From Bordetella genomosp. 9 (lineage in GTDB: Bacteria; Pseudomonadota; Gammaproteobacteria; Burkholderiales; Burkholderiaceae_B): a DNA stretch of 64,000 nucleotides. Under the pieces are notes generated by a model. It was not told the origin of the DNA. It saw only the letters and a program-made list of their open reading frames with translations, and ran no database searches. Numbering within the stretch: position 1 is the stretch's first letter; each line of letters starts with the position of its first letter. The stretch covers positions 2,790,001 through 2,854,000 of the forward strand of contig NZ_NEVJ01000003.1 in assembly GCF_002261425.1 (NCBI RefSeq). Reading direction: 5' to 3'. Shown here piece after piece: positions 29,897-40,234 of the stretch. A program made the position numbers and the translations under genes.

Positions 29897-31288
29897 TCAG
29901 GGGAAGAATTTGTCGAGCTGGTAGCCGTTCACGTGCAGGCCGTTGACCTGCAGCGGCACGGCCAGGCTGAGTTCGCCGCCGGCGGGGAACGGCCCCTGCG
30001 TGCCGGGCGGCAGGTAGTTTTCGGGCAGCAGGACCTTGCGCACCACCACGGTGTCCGACAGGTCGGTCAATTGCAGCACCAGCCCCGGCCAGGGCTGCGG
30101 CTTGTCGAAGCGGTTGCGCAGGGTGACCCGCAGCGTCAAGCGCATGACGCCGTCTTCCGAGGCGACGCCGCTCTGCGGCTGCAGGGAAGACGCGGTGATG
30201 GATATACGTTCCAGGCGTCGCGCATAACCGACCTGGCAGCCGACCTGGCGGCAGATGGCTTCCATGGCGGGCCGCAGCGCGGGCATGGACGTCGCGATCG
30301 GCGTGCGGTAGATGTACAGGCACTGCAGCGCCAGCACGAGCAGCGCGACCAGGATGCCGGCCAGCCAGACCCGGGAAAGCAGCGAGCGCCGCCGCTGCAC
30401 TTCTTCGTCCATGAAGATGGGCGGCGCCATGCCGGCATCGGTCAGGTCGTCGTAGCGTGTGCGGGATTCGCCAGGGATGGAGACGAAGTCGGGATCGTCT
30501 TCCTCCACGGCATCGCGGTCGGCGTAGATCGGAATGCGGTTGCCGCGCGACACGTCGCGCGCGGGCAGCGGCGCGTCGTCGATGTCGTCCTGGCGATAGG
30601 GCCCGGGCCGGACGGGCGCGTACGGTTCGCGGCTGTCGATCGTGGGGTCGTCGATCGTATGGTCGTCGTCATAAGCGTCGACATCGGCGTCATCGACGTC
30701 ATCGACGTGGCGATAGGATGTCGGCGTCTCGATCGGGGGACCGAGCGACGAACCGAACGTCGGTTCGATCGAAGGCTCGGCCGGGCGTTCGATCCGCGGC
30801 ACGTGAGGAACGACCGGCGGCACGTAAGGCGCGATCACCGGCTCGCGCGGGTCGGATTCCAGGCGGCGCGTGCTGTCGCGGCCGCGCAGCACGGCGGCCG
30901 CCGCGACGGGCGCGGCAGTCGGCATGTGCGACGCCGGCGGCACCGGCGCCGCCGTGGACGTGGGCACCAAGGGACGTGCCGGCGCGACCGGGGCCGGGCG
31001 CGGCGGCACGGGCGGCGGCGTGTAGGGCCGTAGCGCCTGGGGCGGTTCGGCCGGGACCTGGACGGACAGTACCGGGGAAACTTCGGCGGGCAGTTGCACC
31101 GGCGTGTCGGCGCGCGGCGCGGGCCGGGGCAAGGCGCCTTCCCCGGCCTGGCCGTCCACCGCGCAGGCCAGGCCGTCGAATACGCGCGAGCAGACGCCGC
31201 AGCGCACCAGCCCGTTGCGCACGCGCAATTGATCCGCCACCACCTTGAAGGCGGTGCCGCAATGCGGGCAGCGGGTGGTCATGGCCAT
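29897..31288 (-). CDS. Zinc-ribbon and DUF3426 membrane protein
   Basis: Unknown function. The 463-residue product starts with an MJ0042-type zinc ribbon (CPHC at the N-terminus and CGVC about 20 residues later), then a long Pro/Ala-rich disordered stretch with acidic patches (about 50-290), a single transmembrane helix (LAGILVALLVLALQCLYIY) and a DUF3426 domain that should be periplasmic. ATG at 31288 is chosen as it lies just after prmA and directly before the ribbon; the frame continues to 31342 inside prmA. Conserved next to prmA in this group. Confidence 0.85.
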   Translation of the reverse strand: MAMTTRCPHCGTAFKVVADQLRVRNGLVRCGVCSRVFDGLACAVDGQAGEGALPRPAPRADTPVQLPAEVSPVLSVQVPAEPPQALRPYTPPPVPPRPAPVAPARPLVPTSTAAPVPPASHMPTAAPVAAAAVLRGRDSTRRLESDPREPVIAPYVPPVVPHVPRIERPAEPSIEPTFGSSLGPPIETPTSYRHVDDVDDADVDAYDDDHTIDDPTIDSREPYAPVRPGPYRQDDIDDAPLPARDVSRGNRIPIYADRDAVEEDDPDFVSIPGESRTRYDDLTDAGMAPPIFMDEEVQRRRSLLSRVWLAGILVALLVLALQCLYIYRTPIATSMPALRPAMEAICRQVGCQVGYARRLERISITASSLQPQSGVASEDGVMRLTLRVTLRNRFDKPQPWPGLVLQLTDLSDTVVVRKVLLPENYLPPGTQGPFPAGGELSLAVPLQVNGLHVNGYQLDKFFP

Positions 31289-31311
31289 ATGCGCTACCGT
31301 CCGCTTCGTCG

Positions 31312-32241
31312 TCAGGCCTTGCGTCCGTGCAGGCACACCCATCCGTCGCGCTCGCGCCAGACGGACATGGGCAGCCAGCGCGCATAGACGGCGCAGACCT
31401 CTTCGGCCTGCCGCGCGAGCACGCCGGAAAGCACCAGCGCCCCGCCCGCGGCGACACGGCCGCAGAGCATGGGAGCGAGCACCTTCAGGGGATTGGACAG
31501 GATATTGGCCACGACGACGTCGCTCGCGCCATCACCCAATTCGTCGGGCAACATGGCCTGCAGCGCCACGCGATTGACGCGGGCGTTCTCGCGCGTGGCG
31601 ATGACGGCCTGTTCGTCGATATCGACCGCCCAGGTGCGGCCCGCGCCCAGCTTGCGGGCCGCGATGGCCAGGATGCCGGAGCCGCAGCCATAGTCCAGCA
31701 CCGTGGCGCCGGCGGGCAGCTGGGCTTCGAGCCAGGCCAGGCAAAGGTGGGTGGTGGGATGGCTGCCGGTGCCGAACGCCAGGCCCGGGTCCAGCTCGAT
31801 ATGGATATCGCCGCCCTGCTCTTCCTGGCGGTCCAGGCCGGGCACGCCGGGATCGTCGCGGTGCCAGCTGGGAACGATCCAGATGCGGTCGGCGATATGG
31901 ATGGGGCCGAATTGCTGCTGGGTCAGCCGGACCCAGTCGGCGTCCGGTACGTCGCGCAGCGACCATGCGGCCAGGACGGGAGCGTAATCCGGGCTCAGTT
32001 CGGCGGCTACGCTTTCGATGATCTGCGCGGGATCGGCGCCGTCGGGCAGCAGGGCCACCACGCGGTTGCGCTCCCAGGCCTGGACCGACGGTTCGGTGCC
32101 GGGCTCGCCGAAGAGCGGCTGCTCCGCGTCGGTGTCGCGGTCGGCGTCTTCCACCGAGACCGACAGCACGCCCGCGTCCAGCAACGCATCGGACAAGGCC
32201 TCGGCCTGCGTCTCCGAAGAATGGAGCACCAGCTCACGCAT
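31312..32241 (-). CDS. prmA: Ribosomal protein L11 methyltransferase
   Basis: Trimethylates L11 using S-adenosylmethionine. The 309-residue protein has the N-terminal L11-recognition domain and the methyltransferase motif [16 protein letters not shown], preceded by [13 protein letters not shown], and the family's [13 protein letters not shown]. It is in the leftward aroQ-accB-accC-prmA group; a 146-base gap to accC includes a short direct repeat (GCCGTTGGCC twice). Confidence 0.95.
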   Translation of the reverse strand: MRELVLHSSETQAEALSDALLDAGVLSVSVEDADRDTDAEQPLFGEPGTEPSVQAWERNRVVALLPDGADPAQIIESVAAELSPDYAPVLAAWSLRDVPDADWVRLTQQQFGPIHIADRIWIVPSWHRDDPGVPGLDRQEEQGGDIHIELDPGLAFGTGSHPTTHLCLAWLEAQLPAGATVLDYGCGSGILAIAARKLGAGRTWAVDIDEQAVIATRENARVNRVALQAMLPDELGDGASDVVVANILSNPLKVLAPMLCGRVAAGGALVLSGVLARQAEEVCAVYARWLPMSVWRERDGWVCLHGRKA

Positions 32242-32387
32242 GAAAGGATCTTCCGTCTGAGATATTCAGTGACTGCGGGGACGCACCGGGCGGCCACGCC
32301 GGGCCGCCGTTGGCCGCGCCGTTGGCCGTATTGTACGTTCCCCGCGCGCCGCCTTTCCGTCGCGCAAGCCCCAGGCCCGCCGGGCGG

Positions 32388-33734
32388 TCAGGGGCGCTGG
32401 GCCAGCTTCTGTTCCAGGTAGTGGATGCTGGTGCCGCCTTCGATGAAGCGCGCATCCTGCAGCATTTCCCTGTGCAGGGGAATGTTGGTGGAAATGCCTT
32501 CCACCACCATTTCCGACAGGGCGATCCGCATGCGCGCCAGCGACTGCTCCCGCGTATCGCCATAGGTGATGACCTTGGCGATCATGGAGTCGTAGTTGGG
32601 CGGCACGAAGTAGCCATTGAACGCGTGCGAATCGATGCGCACGCCCGGCCCGCCCGGCGTATGCCAGTTGGTGATGCGGCCGGGGCTGGGCACGAAGCGG
32701 AACGGGTCCTCGGCGTTGATGCGGCATTCGATGGCGTGGCCTTTCAGGACCACGTCGCGCTGGCGCAGCATGAACTTCTCGCCGGCGGCGATGCGGATCT
32801 GTTGCTGGACCAGATCGATGCCGGTGATCAGTTCGGTGACCGGGTGCTCCACCTGGATACGCGTGTTCATTTCGATGAAATAGAACTCGCCGTTCTCGTA
32901 CAGGAATTCGAAGGTGCCGGCGCCCCGGTAGCCGATCTTGCGGCAGGCGTCGGCGCAGCGGTCGCCGATGCGTTCGATGAGCCGCCGGGCGATGCCGGGA
33001 GCGGGCGCTTCTTCGATGACCTTCTGGTGGCGGCGCTGCATGGAACAGTCGCGCTCGCCCAGCCAGATGGCGTTGCGGCCGCCGTCGGCCAGCACCTGGA
33101 TTTCGATATGGCGCGGGTTCTCGAGGAACTTCTCCATATAGACTTCCGGGTTGTTGAAGGCCGCGCCGGCTTCGGAACGCGTCATGGTGACGGCGTTGAT
33201 CAGTGCGGCTTCGGTATAGACCACGCGCATGCCGCGGCCGCCGCCGCCGCCCGCCGCCTTGATGATGACGGGGTAGCCGACTTCACGCGCGATGCGCATG
33301 ATTTCCTGGGGATTGTCGGGCAATGCGCCTTCCGAGCCGGGCACCACCGGCACGCCGGCTTCGATCATGGCGCGCTTGGCGCTGACCTTGTCGCCCATGA
33401 GCCGGATGGAATCCGGCCGCGGCCCGATGAACACGAAACCGCTTTTCTCGACGCGCTCGGCGAAGTCGGCGTTTTCCGACAGGAACCCGTATCCGGGGTG
33501 GATCGCTTCCGCGTCGGTGACTTCCGCCGCCGAAATGATGGCCGGCATGTTCAGGTAGCTTTCGCGCGAAGGCGGCGGCCCGATGCATACCGACTCGTCG
33601 GCCAGGCGGACGTATTTGGCGTCGCGATCCGCTTCGGAATGCACGACCACGGTCTTGATGCCCAGCTCGCGGCACGCGCGTTGTATGCGCAGGGCGATCT
33701 CGCCGCGATTGGCAATCAGTATTTTTTCGAACAT
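32388..33734 (-). CDS. accC: Acetyl-CoA carboxylase, biotin carboxylase subunit
   Basis: Carboxylates biotin on AccB with ATP and bicarbonate, the first half-reaction of fatty-acid synthesis. The 448-residue ATP-grasp enzyme opens with [17 protein letters not shown] and carries [12 protein letters not shown], the catalytic [14 protein letters not shown] segment and the C-terminal end [13 protein letters not shown]. It starts eight bases after the accB stop, so the two are translated as a pair. Confidence 0.98.
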   Translation of the reverse strand: MFEKILIANRGEIALRIQRACRELGIKTVVVHSEADRDAKYVRLADESVCIGPPPSRESYLNMPAIISAAEVTDAEAIHPGYGFLSENADFAERVEKSGFVFIGPRPDSIRLMGDKVSAKRAMIEAGVPVVPGSEGALPDNPQEIMRIAREVGYPVIIKAAGGGGGRGMRVVYTEAALINAVTMTRSEAGAAFNNPEVYMEKFLENPRHIEIQVLADGGRNAIWLGERDCSMQRRHQKVIEEAPAPGIARRLIERIGDRCADACRKIGYRGAGTFEFLYENGEFYFIEMNTRIQVEHPVTELITGIDLVQQQIRIAAGEKFMLRQRDVVLKGHAIECRINAEDPFRFVPSPGRITNWHTPGGPGVRIDSHAFNGYFVPPNYDSMIAKVITYGDTREQSLARMRIALSEMVVEGISTNIPLHREMLQDARFIEGGTSIHYLEQKLAQRP

Positions 33735-33742
33735 GGGAACAA

Positions 33743-34195
33743 TCAGCCGATGACGAACAGGGGTTGGCCGTACTCGACGGGCTCGCCGTTTTCGACCAGG
33801 ATTTCCTTGATGACGCCGGACTTGTCGGCCTCGATCTCATTCAGAAGCTTCATGGCTTCGATGATGCACAGCGGATCGCCTTCCTTGACCGACTGGCCGA
33901 CTTCCACGAAAGGCGAGGCGCCGGGGTTGGGCGAACGGTAGAACGTGCCCACCATGGGCGCCTTGACGACGTGGCCCTGCACCGCGGGCGCGGCGGCCGG
34001 CGCGGCAGCGGGCGCGGCGGCCGCAGCGGCCTGCGGCGCGGGCGCGGATTCCTGCACGTGGTGGTAGGCGACCGGCTGCACCGTCTGCGAGAACTTGACG
34101 ATGCGGACCTTGCCTTCGCCCTCGGTGATCTCAAGTTCGGCGATGCCGGACTCGGCCACCAGGTCGATCAAGGTCTTGAGTTTTCGGAGATCCAT
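33743..34195 (-). CDS. accB: Biotin carboxyl carrier protein of acetyl-CoA carboxylase
   Basis: Carries biotin between carboxylase and transcarboxylase. From ATG at 34195 the protein is 150 residues: N-terminal [18 protein letters not shown], an Ala/Pro linker (about 50-72) and the biotinyl domain with the biotinylated lysine K116 in EAMK. The frame reads on upstream to 34339, but that extension is not BCCP-like. Confidence 0.97.
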   Translation of the reverse strand: MDLRKLKTLIDLVAESGIAELEITEGEGKVRIVKFSQTVQPVAYHHVQESAPAPQAAAAAAPAAAPAAAPAVQGHVVKAPMVGTFYRSPNPGASPFVEVGQSVKEGDPLCIIEAMKLLNEIEADKSGVIKEILVENGEPVEYGQPLFVIG

Positions 34196-34298
34196 ATAAG
34201 TGCTTCCCGGAATGTTGACGACGGCCGGCCGTGCTGCCGCGCCGTATTGGATATCTGGTTTGTGGAGACAGGGGAAAACCGTTGGAACGATGCCGCGA

Positions 34299-34733
34299 TC
34301 AGTGACGCGCCGCGTAGCGGACAGCGGCTTCGTAGCCATCGGGCCCGAGCCCGGAAATCAGTCCAACCGCAAGGTCGGACAGATAGGAGTGATGCCGGAA
34401 CGGCTCGCGCTTATACAAGTTGGACAAATGTACTTCAATAAACGGAATGGACACGGCCGCCAGCGCGTCGCGCACCGCCACGCTGGTATGGGTGTAGGCC
34501 GCGGCGTTGATGACGATGAAATCCGTGCCGTCTTCGCGGGCGGCCTGGATGCGTTCCACGAGGGCGCCTTCGTGGTTGCTTTGCCAGGCCGTCAGCGACA
34601 CGCCCAGGTCCGCCGCCAGGGCGGCCAGGCCGTCATTGATCTGCGCCAGGGTGAGGCTGCCGTAGATACCCGGTTCGCGGGTACCCAGCAGATTCAGGTT
34701 GGGGCCGTGCAGGACCAGTATGCGTTGCGCCAT
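34299..34733 (-). CDS. aroQ: Type II 3-dehydroquinate dehydratase
   Basis: Third step of the shikimate pathway; forms a dodecamer. From ATG at 34733 the product is 144 residues with [17 protein letters not shown], the catalytic tyrosine in that loop, [24 protein letters not shown] (catalytic histidine) and [17 protein letters not shown]. It is the promoter-proximal gene of aroQ-accB-accC. aroE of the same pathway is at 47.9 kb. The gap 34734-34932 upstream is AT-richer but I cannot fix a promoter in it. Confidence 0.97.
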   Translation of the reverse strand: MAQRILVLHGPNLNLLGTREPGIYGSLTLAQINDGLAALAADLGVSLTAWQSNHEGALVERIQAAREDGTDFIVINAAAYTHTSVAVRDALAAVSIPFIEVHLSNLYKREPFRHHSYLSDLAVGLISGLGPDGYEAAVRYAARH

Positions 34734-34932
34734 TGCTGCCAGACTGGAAGACCGGCGCGGCCGCGCCGCAGCGCCGCCTGATGTATGCCGGGGTGAATCG
34801 GAAACGGACGGCCAGGGCCGCCCGCACAACGTTCGCGATCATGACCAACCGGTTACGCCGGCTAGCCTTTTGTCGCGAAAACCTCGAATAGCCCCGCTTT
34901 TTACGACAATTTCGTCTATTTGTCTATTGAGG

Positions 34933-35445
34933 TTAGGCCGTGCCCGCGCCGAGCATGCGATCGAGCTCAGCCATATCGACGGGACCCAGGATCTGCTTCC
35001 TAATTCCGCCATCTGCGCCCAAAACCAAGGTAAATGGCAAGCCGCCAGGGCCGTTACCCAGCTTGCGCATGAGGTCGATGCTGCCTGGACCGGTCACCAG
35101 AAGGGGGTAGGAGACCGGCACTTTAGACGCAAATTTAACGACGTTCGCTGCTGTATCGACCGCCAGCCCCAGGAAAGTGACCTGCGGATGCCGTTTGTGC
35201 AGCTCGTCGAGCTCGGGCATTTCCTTGACACAGGGCGGGCACCACGTCGCCCAGAAATTGACCACGATCGGCTTGCCTTTCCACTGCGCCAGCGGCTGTG
35301 GCTGGCCCTGGAGATCGGGATAGGTCTGGGCCAGCAGCCCGGCGCTGGCGTTGCCGGCGGCGCTGGCGGCGCCAGCCAGGCCACCCGACAGGCCGCCCGA
35401 CAAGCCACCCAGCAACAGCGTACGGAGAACAGTGCGTCGTTTCAT
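34933..35445 (-). CDS. TlpA-like thiol-disulfide oxidoreductase
   Basis: Exported thioredoxin-fold protein of 170 residues. The N-terminal signal starts MKRRTVLRTLLLGG, whose RR could also serve Tat export, and ends near GAASAAG. The active site is WCPPC at 68-72, in VVNFWATWCPPCVKEMP. It likely reduces periplasmic disulfides, for example during cytochrome c maturation. Divergent from mpl. Confidence 0.9.
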   Translation of the reverse strand: MKRRTVLRTLLLGGLSGGLSGGLAGAASAAGNASAGLLAQTYPDLQGQPQPLAQWKGKPIVVNFWATWCPPCVKEMPELDELHKRHPQVTFLGLAVDTAANVVKFASKVPVSYPLLVTGPGSIDLMRKLGNGPGGLPFTLVLGADGGIRKQILGPVDMAELDRMLGAGTA

Positions 35446-35522
35446 CGTGTCATCTTACCGCCGGTCGGCGGCGGGCTGGCGTCCGATCGAGCATCTACAA
35501 TGCCGGCAGGAGAAAACAGCAC

Positions 35523-36899
35523 ATGCATCTGCACATTCTAGGCATCTGCGGCACGTTCATGGGGGGCCTGGCGCTGATCGCGCGCGCGGGCGGCCACCGT
35601 GTCACCGGCTGCGACGCAGGCGTCTATCCGCCCATGAGCACCCAGCTGGCGGAACAGGGGATCGAACTGATCGAGGGCTATGGCGCGGACCAGCTGTCGC
35701 TGCGCCCGGACCTTTATGTCATCGGCAATGTGGTCTCGCGCGGCAACCCCTTGATGGAAGCCATCCTGGATGACGGCGCGCCTTATATCTCCGGACCGCA
35801 GTGGCTGGGGGATCACGCGCTCGCGGGCCAGCACGTCCTGGCCGTGGCCGGCACGCATGGCAAGACGACCACCAGCGCCATGCTGGCCTGGATACTGGAG
35901 CATGCCGGGCTGCGGCCGAACTTCCTGGTGGGCGGCGTCGCGCAGGACTTCCAGGTGTCCGCCCGCTACGACCCGGCGCGCAAGCTGTTCGTGATCGAGG
36001 CCGACGAATACGACACGGCCTTTTTCGACAAGCGCTCCAAGTTCGTCCATTACCGGCCGCGCACCGCCATCCTGAACAACCTGGAATACGACCACGCCGA
36101 CATCTTCCCCGATCTGGCGGCCATCGAAACCCAATTCCACCACCTGGTGCGCACCATACCGGGCAAAGGACGCATCGTGCTGCCCGCCGGCTCGGCGGCG
36201 CTGGACCGCGTGCTGGCGCGCGGCTGCTGGTCCGAAACCGTGCGGTTCGGCGGCGATGGAGAATGGCAGGCCGGCGAAGCCGACGCCGACGGCGCCTTCG
36301 CCGTGTCCCGGCACGGCAGCGCGATCGGCACGGTCCGGTGGCGCCTGCTCGGCGAGCACAACCGGCTCAACGCCCTGGCGGCCATCGCCGCCGCAGAGCA
36401 CGCGGGGGTGGCGCCGGGCGACGCGGTACAGGCGCTGTCGCTGTTCGCCGGCGTCAAGCGCCGCATGGAGCTGCGCGGCACCGCGCGCGGCGTCGCGGTG
36501 TACGACGACTTCGCCCACCATCCGACCGCCATCGAGACCACGCTCGCCGGCCTGCGCCGGCGCGTGGGCGATGCGCGCATCCTGGCCGTGCTGGAGCCGC
36601 GCTCCAACACGATGAAGCTGGGCACCATGGCGGAACGGCTGCCCGGCGCGCTGCAGGCGGCCGACCGGGTGTTCTGCTTCGGTTCGAAGGCCGGCAAGCA
36701 TGCGCTGGGCTGGGATCCGGCACGCGTACTGGCCCCGCTGGGCGACCGCGCCGCGGCCTATGACGACCTGGACGCCATGGTGGCCGCCATCGCCCGAACC
36801 GCGCAGGCCGGCGACCACATACTGATAATGAGCAATGGCGGGTTTGGCGGCATACACGGCAAACTGCTGGATGCGCTGACTTCCCCGGAACGCCCATGA
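35523..36899 (+). CDS. mpl: UDP-N-acetylmuramate:L-alanyl-gamma-D-glutamyl-meso-diaminopimelate ligase
   Basis: Murein recycling ligase that reattaches the liberated tripeptide to UDP-MurNAc. The 458-residue Mur ligase from ATG at 35523 begins MHLHILGICGTFMGGLALIA and has the P-loop GTHGKTT at 110-116, EADEYDTAFFDKRSKF and DDFAHHPTAIETT. The frame is open upstream to 35298, but that overlaps the thioredoxin gene. It overlaps yqiA by four bases. It complements anmK and the M23 peptidase in the recycling route. Confidence 0.95.
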   Translation: MHLHILGICGTFMGGLALIARAGGHRVTGCDAGVYPPMSTQLAEQGIELIEGYGADQLSLRPDLYVIGNVVSRGNPLMEAILDDGAPYISGPQWLGDHALAGQHVLAVAGTHGKTTTSAMLAWILEHAGLRPNFLVGGVAQDFQVSARYDPARKLFVIEADEYDTAFFDKRSKFVHYRPRTAILNNLEYDHADIFPDLAAIETQFHHLVRTIPGKGRIVLPAGSAALDRVLARGCWSETVRFGGDGEWQAGEADADGAFAVSRHGSAIGTVRWRLLGEHNRLNALAAIAAAEHAGVAPGDAVQALSLFAGVKRRMELRGTARGVAVYDDFAHHPTAIETTLAGLRRRVGDARILAVLEPRSNTMKLGTMAERLPGALQAADRVFCFGSKAGKHALGWDPARVLAPLGDRAAAYDDLDAMVAAIARTAQAGDHILIMSNGGFGGIHGKLLDALTSPERP

Positions 36900-37516
36900 T
36901 CCTCTACCTGCACGGCTTTCGGTCATCGCCGACTTCCTACAAGGCGCGCCTGATGGCGGCCGAAATGGCGCGGCGCGGACTGTCGGCCGACTGGCGCTGT
37001 CCGCAACTGCCGCCCAGTCCCGGCGAAGCGGTGGATCTGGCCATGGCGCTGGCGCGCGAGCAGCTGGACGAACTGGCGCGGCGAGGCCAGCGATCGCCGC
37101 GCGCGCTGACGCTGATCGGCTCGTCGCTGGGCGGCTATTACGCCGCCTGGATGGCGGAACAGCTCGACTGCAAGGCGGTGCTGCTGAACCCCGCGGTGTA
37201 CGCGCCGCGCGACCTGGCCACGCAGGTGGGCCGCCAGAGTATGTATCATTCGGGCGCGCCGTTCGACTTCCGCCCGGAATACGTGGATGAACTGGCCGCG
37301 CTGGAAGTGGCCCGGCCGACCCGCCTGGAACGCTATTTCCTGATCGCGGCCACGGGAGACGAAGTACTCGACTGGCGCGAAATGCGGGACTGGTACGCCG
37401 GCTGCCGGCAGCACATCGTCGAAGGCAGCGACCATGGGCTGTCCGATTTCGCCGCCCTGATGCCGGAAGTACTCGATTTCGCGCTGGACAATTCCCCGAA
37501 CGGCGACCAGCCCTGA
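36896..37516 (+). CDS. YqiA/YcfP family alpha/beta-fold esterase
   Basis: Small hydrolase, 206 residues, beginning MILYLHGFRSSPTSYKA. The nucleophile is S77 in GSSLGGYYA and the histidine is in GSDHGLSDF; D in ATGDEVLD is the likely acid. E. coli YqiA is an esterase of unknown physiological substrate. It overlaps the mpl stop (ATGA), so translation is coupled. Confidence 0.88.
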   Translation: MILYLHGFRSSPTSYKARLMAAEMARRGLSADWRCPQLPPSPGEAVDLAMALAREQLDELARRGQRSPRALTLIGSSLGGYYAAWMAEQLDCKAVLLNPAVYAPRDLATQVGRQSMYHSGAPFDFRPEYVDELAALEVARPTRLERYFLIAATGDEVLDWREMRDWYAGCRQHIVEGSDHGLSDFAALMPEVLDFALDNSPNGDQP

Positions 37517-37574
37517 CCCAATAACTATTCAGCAGTATCGCGCGCGGGCGGCGCAGCCGCGCCCCGCGCCCCAG

Positions 37575-39506
37575 ATGGACCTCGCCATGCACGTGTTTTA
37601 CGAAGACGACGGCCAGTTCAAGGCCGGACATATCCTTTCCGAAGCGGACGCCAGCCTGCAGGTGGAATCCGAGTCGGGCAAGCGCAGCAAGATCAAGCGG
37701 GCCAACGCGATATTCACCTTCTCCACTCCGGAGCCGGCGGAATTGCTGCGCCAGGCCGAAGCCGCGGCCGAGGACATCGACCTGCAATTCCTGTGGGAAT
37801 GCGCCCCCCAGGAGGAATTCGACTCGCCGGCGCTGGCGGCGGACTATTACGGGCACGCGCCCTCGCCCACGGAGCAGGCGGCGCTGCTGCTGCGCCTGCA
37901 CAGCGCGCCGGCCTACTTCCACCGGCGCGGCAAGGGCCGCTACCGCCCCGCGCCGCCGGACATCCTGGCGGCCGCGCTGGCCGCCCTGGAAAAGAAGCAG
38001 AAGCAGGCGGCCCAGCAACAGCAATGGGTGGACGATATGGTGGCCGGACGGCTGCCGGAAGAAATCGCCGCCATGGCCGAGACGCTGGCGGTGCGGCCCG
38101 ACAAGAACACCATGCAGTGGAAGGCCCTGGAAAGCGCCTGCTCGCGGCTGTCGAAAAGCCCCGACCGGCTGCTGCTGGACCTGGGCGCCTTCCCCAACGC
38201 GCTGGCGCTGCACAAGCGCCGCTTCCTGGCGCAGTATTTTCCGCGCGGCACCGGGTTCCCGGAGGTCCAGATCCCGGCGACGGATCGCGAGCTGCCGTTG
38301 GCCGATGCCGAAATCTATTCGGTCGACGACGTCACGACGACCGAGATCGACGACGCCCTGTCGGTGTCGGTCCTGCCGGACGACACGGTGCGCGTGGGCA
38401 TCCACGTGGCGGCGCCGGGCCTGACCGTGACGCGCGGCAGCGAGCTGGACAAGCTGGCGCGCGCGCGCCTGTCCACGGTCTATATGCCGGGCGACAAGAT
38501 ACCGATGCAGCCGGACGCCGTCATCCAGGCGTTTTCGCTGGACGCCGGGCGCGAGGTGCCCGCCCTGTCGCTGTACGTGACGGCGAATCCCGCGACCGGT
38601 GAAATCCTGGCGTCCGAAAGCCGGATCGAACGGATCGTGGTGAAGGAAAACCTGCGCCACAACCTGCTGGACGAAGCCGTCAGCGAAGCCGCGCTGGCCG
38701 ACCCCGAGTCCGCCCTGCCCTATGCCGAATGGCTGCGGCCGCTGTGGCGGCTGGCGCAAGCCCTGTCCGCCAAACGCGACGAGGTGCGCGGCAAGCCGGA
38801 AAACAACAGCCGCGTCGAATACAGCTATTACGTCGACGGCAACCCCGACGACCCCGATACGCCGGTGCGGCTGGTGCCGCGCAAGCGCAACGCGCCGCTG
38901 GACCGCATGGTGGCCGAATACATGATCCTGGCCAACAATCTGTGGGGCGGCCTGCTCGCCCAGCACGGCGTGCCGGGGATCTACCGTTCGCAGCAGGCGG
39001 GACGGGTGCGCATGAGCACCCAGCCTCTGCCGCACGAAGCCATCGGCGTGCCGCAGTACGCCTGGAGCACGTCGCCGCTGCGCCGCTACGTCGACCTGGT
39101 GAACCAGTGGCAGCTGATCGCGGCGGTGGACAACGGCGTGTCGGCGCGCCTGGTGGCGCCCTTCAAGCCGCGCGACGCCGACCTGTTCGCCATCATCGGC
39201 GCCTTCGACGCGCAATACGCCGCCTGGGGCGAATTCCAGAACACCATGGAACGGTACTGGTGCCTGCGCTGGCTGGCCCAGCAGGGCATCACGCGGACCA
39301 CGGCCAGCGTGCTGCGCGACGACCTGGTGCGGTTGAACAATGCGCCGCTGGTGACGCGGGTGGGCGGCCTGCCGTCCCTGGCGCGCGGCGCGCAGGTGGA
39401 AATCGACCTGCTGGACCGCGACGAACTGACGCTGGAAGTGGAATGCCGCTTCGTCGGCGAACTGGCGGCGACGGCCGCCGAAGAAGGCGCGCCCGAAACC
39501 GAATAA
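37575..39506 (+). CDS. RNB-domain exoribonuclease (RNase II family)
   Basis: Probable 3'-5' exoribonuclease, 643 residues. The RNB catalytic core starts about residue 230 with AEIYSVDDVTTTEIDDALS, which supplies the clustered aspartates. The downstream family segments are STVYMPGDKIPMQPDAV, ENLRHNLLDE and YAWSTSPLRRYVDLVNQWQL. It is shorter than RNase R and lacks a typical C-terminal S1 domain. A second in-frame ATG at 37587 (MHVFYEDDGQFKAG) is an equally good start. The two-component system begins 50 bases later. Confidence 0.87.
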   Translation: MDLAMHVFYEDDGQFKAGHILSEADASLQVESESGKRSKIKRANAIFTFSTPEPAELLRQAEAAAEDIDLQFLWECAPQEEFDSPALAADYYGHAPSPTEQAALLLRLHSAPAYFHRRGKGRYRPAPPDILAAALAALEKKQKQAAQQQQWVDDMVAGRLPEEIAAMAETLAVRPDKNTMQWKALESACSRLSKSPDRLLLDLGAFPNALALHKRRFLAQYFPRGTGFPEVQIPATDRELPLADAEIYSVDDVTTTEIDDALSVSVLPDDTVRVGIHVAAPGLTVTRGSELDKLARARLSTVYMPGDKIPMQPDAVIQAFSLDAGREVPALSLYVTANPATGEILASESRIERIVVKENLRHNLLDEAVSEAALADPESALPYAEWLRPLWRLAQALSAKRDEVRGKPENNSRVEYSYYVDGNPDDPDTPVRLVPRKRNAPLDRMVAEYMILANNLWGGLLAQHGVPGIYRSQQAGRVRMSTQPLPHEAIGVPQYAWSTSPLRRYVDLVNQWQLIAAVDNGVSARLVAPFKPRDADLFAIIGAFDAQYAAWGEFQNTMERYWCLRWLAQQGITRTTASVLRDDLVRLNNAPLVTRVGGLPSLARGAQVEIDLLDRDELTLEVECRFVGELAATAAEEGAPETE

Positions 39507-39556
39507 CGCCGCGGCGCCCATGCCGCGACACCGGCCCGATGCGGGAGGGAACAAGC

Positions 39557-40228
39557 ATGCGGATACTGCTGATCGAAGACAATCCCGACCTGGGCGACGC
39601 GATCGAAAGCAAGCTGCGCGCCTCGGGCCATAGCGTGCAATGGGTGCAGGACGGCGAAACCGCGCTGCAATGGAGCCGCCACGAAGAATGGGACGCGCTG
39701 GTGCTGGACATCATGCTGCCCGGCAAAAGCGGCTTCGACGTCATCCGCGAATTGCGCGCGTCGGGCATCGAGGCCCCGGTGCTGGTGGTCACGGCCCGCG
39801 CGGAGATCGAGGACAAGATCGACATGCTGGACCTGGGCGCCGACGACTACCTGGTCAAGCCCTTCGACCTGCGAGAACTGGAAGCCCGCCTGCGCGCGCT
39901 GCTGCGCCGGCCCGCCGGCCGCACCACGAGCGTGGCGGTGCACGGCAACCTGACCCTGGACGTCGCCGGCCGCACGGCGCATATCGGCGGCGTGCCGGTC
40001 ACGCTGGGACGGCGGGAATTCCGCCTGCTCGAGATCCTGCTGGACCGCATGGGCAGCACCGTGGGCAAGGAAAGGCTGATGAGCCAGCTGTTCGATCTGG
40101 AAGACGTCCTGCCCAACGCGCTGGAACTGCTGGTTTCGCGGCTGCGCCGCAAGATCGCCGGGGCCACGGTCGACATCGTCACGGTGCGCGGCGTGGGGTA
40201 CCAGGCACGCCTCCACGAAGCGACGTAG
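39557..40228 (+). CDS. OmpR-family response regulator
   Basis: DNA-binding response regulator of 223 residues with an excellent GGGAGGG ribosome site. The receiver has the acidic pair in IEDNPD, the phospho-acceptor D51 (VLDIMLPG) and K101 (DYLVKPFD). The C-terminal winged helix (about 130-220) ends with VRGVGYQARL. It sits six bases before the kinase gene, so they form a unit, and likely controls the downstream ABC genes. Resembles TctD-type regulators. Confidence 0.93.
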   Translation: MRILLIEDNPDLGDAIESKLRASGHSVQWVQDGETALQWSRHEEWDALVLDIMLPGKSGFDVIRELRASGIEAPVLVVTARAEIEDKIDMLDLGADDYLVKPFDLRELEARLRALLRRPAGRTTSVAVHGNLTLDVAGRTAHIGGVPVTLGRREFRLLEILLDRMGSTVGKERLMSQLFDLEDVLPNALELLVSRLRRKIAGATVDIVTVRGVGYQARLHEAT

Positions 40229-40234
40229 CGGCCC

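Noticed and set aside
35538..39554. Open frame of over 1,300 codons on the minus strand opposite mpl, yqiA and the RNB nuclease
   Set aside because: It is antisense to three well-supported genes, its translation is Arg/His/Gln/Gly-rich without domains, and such frames arise in GC-rich codon usage.
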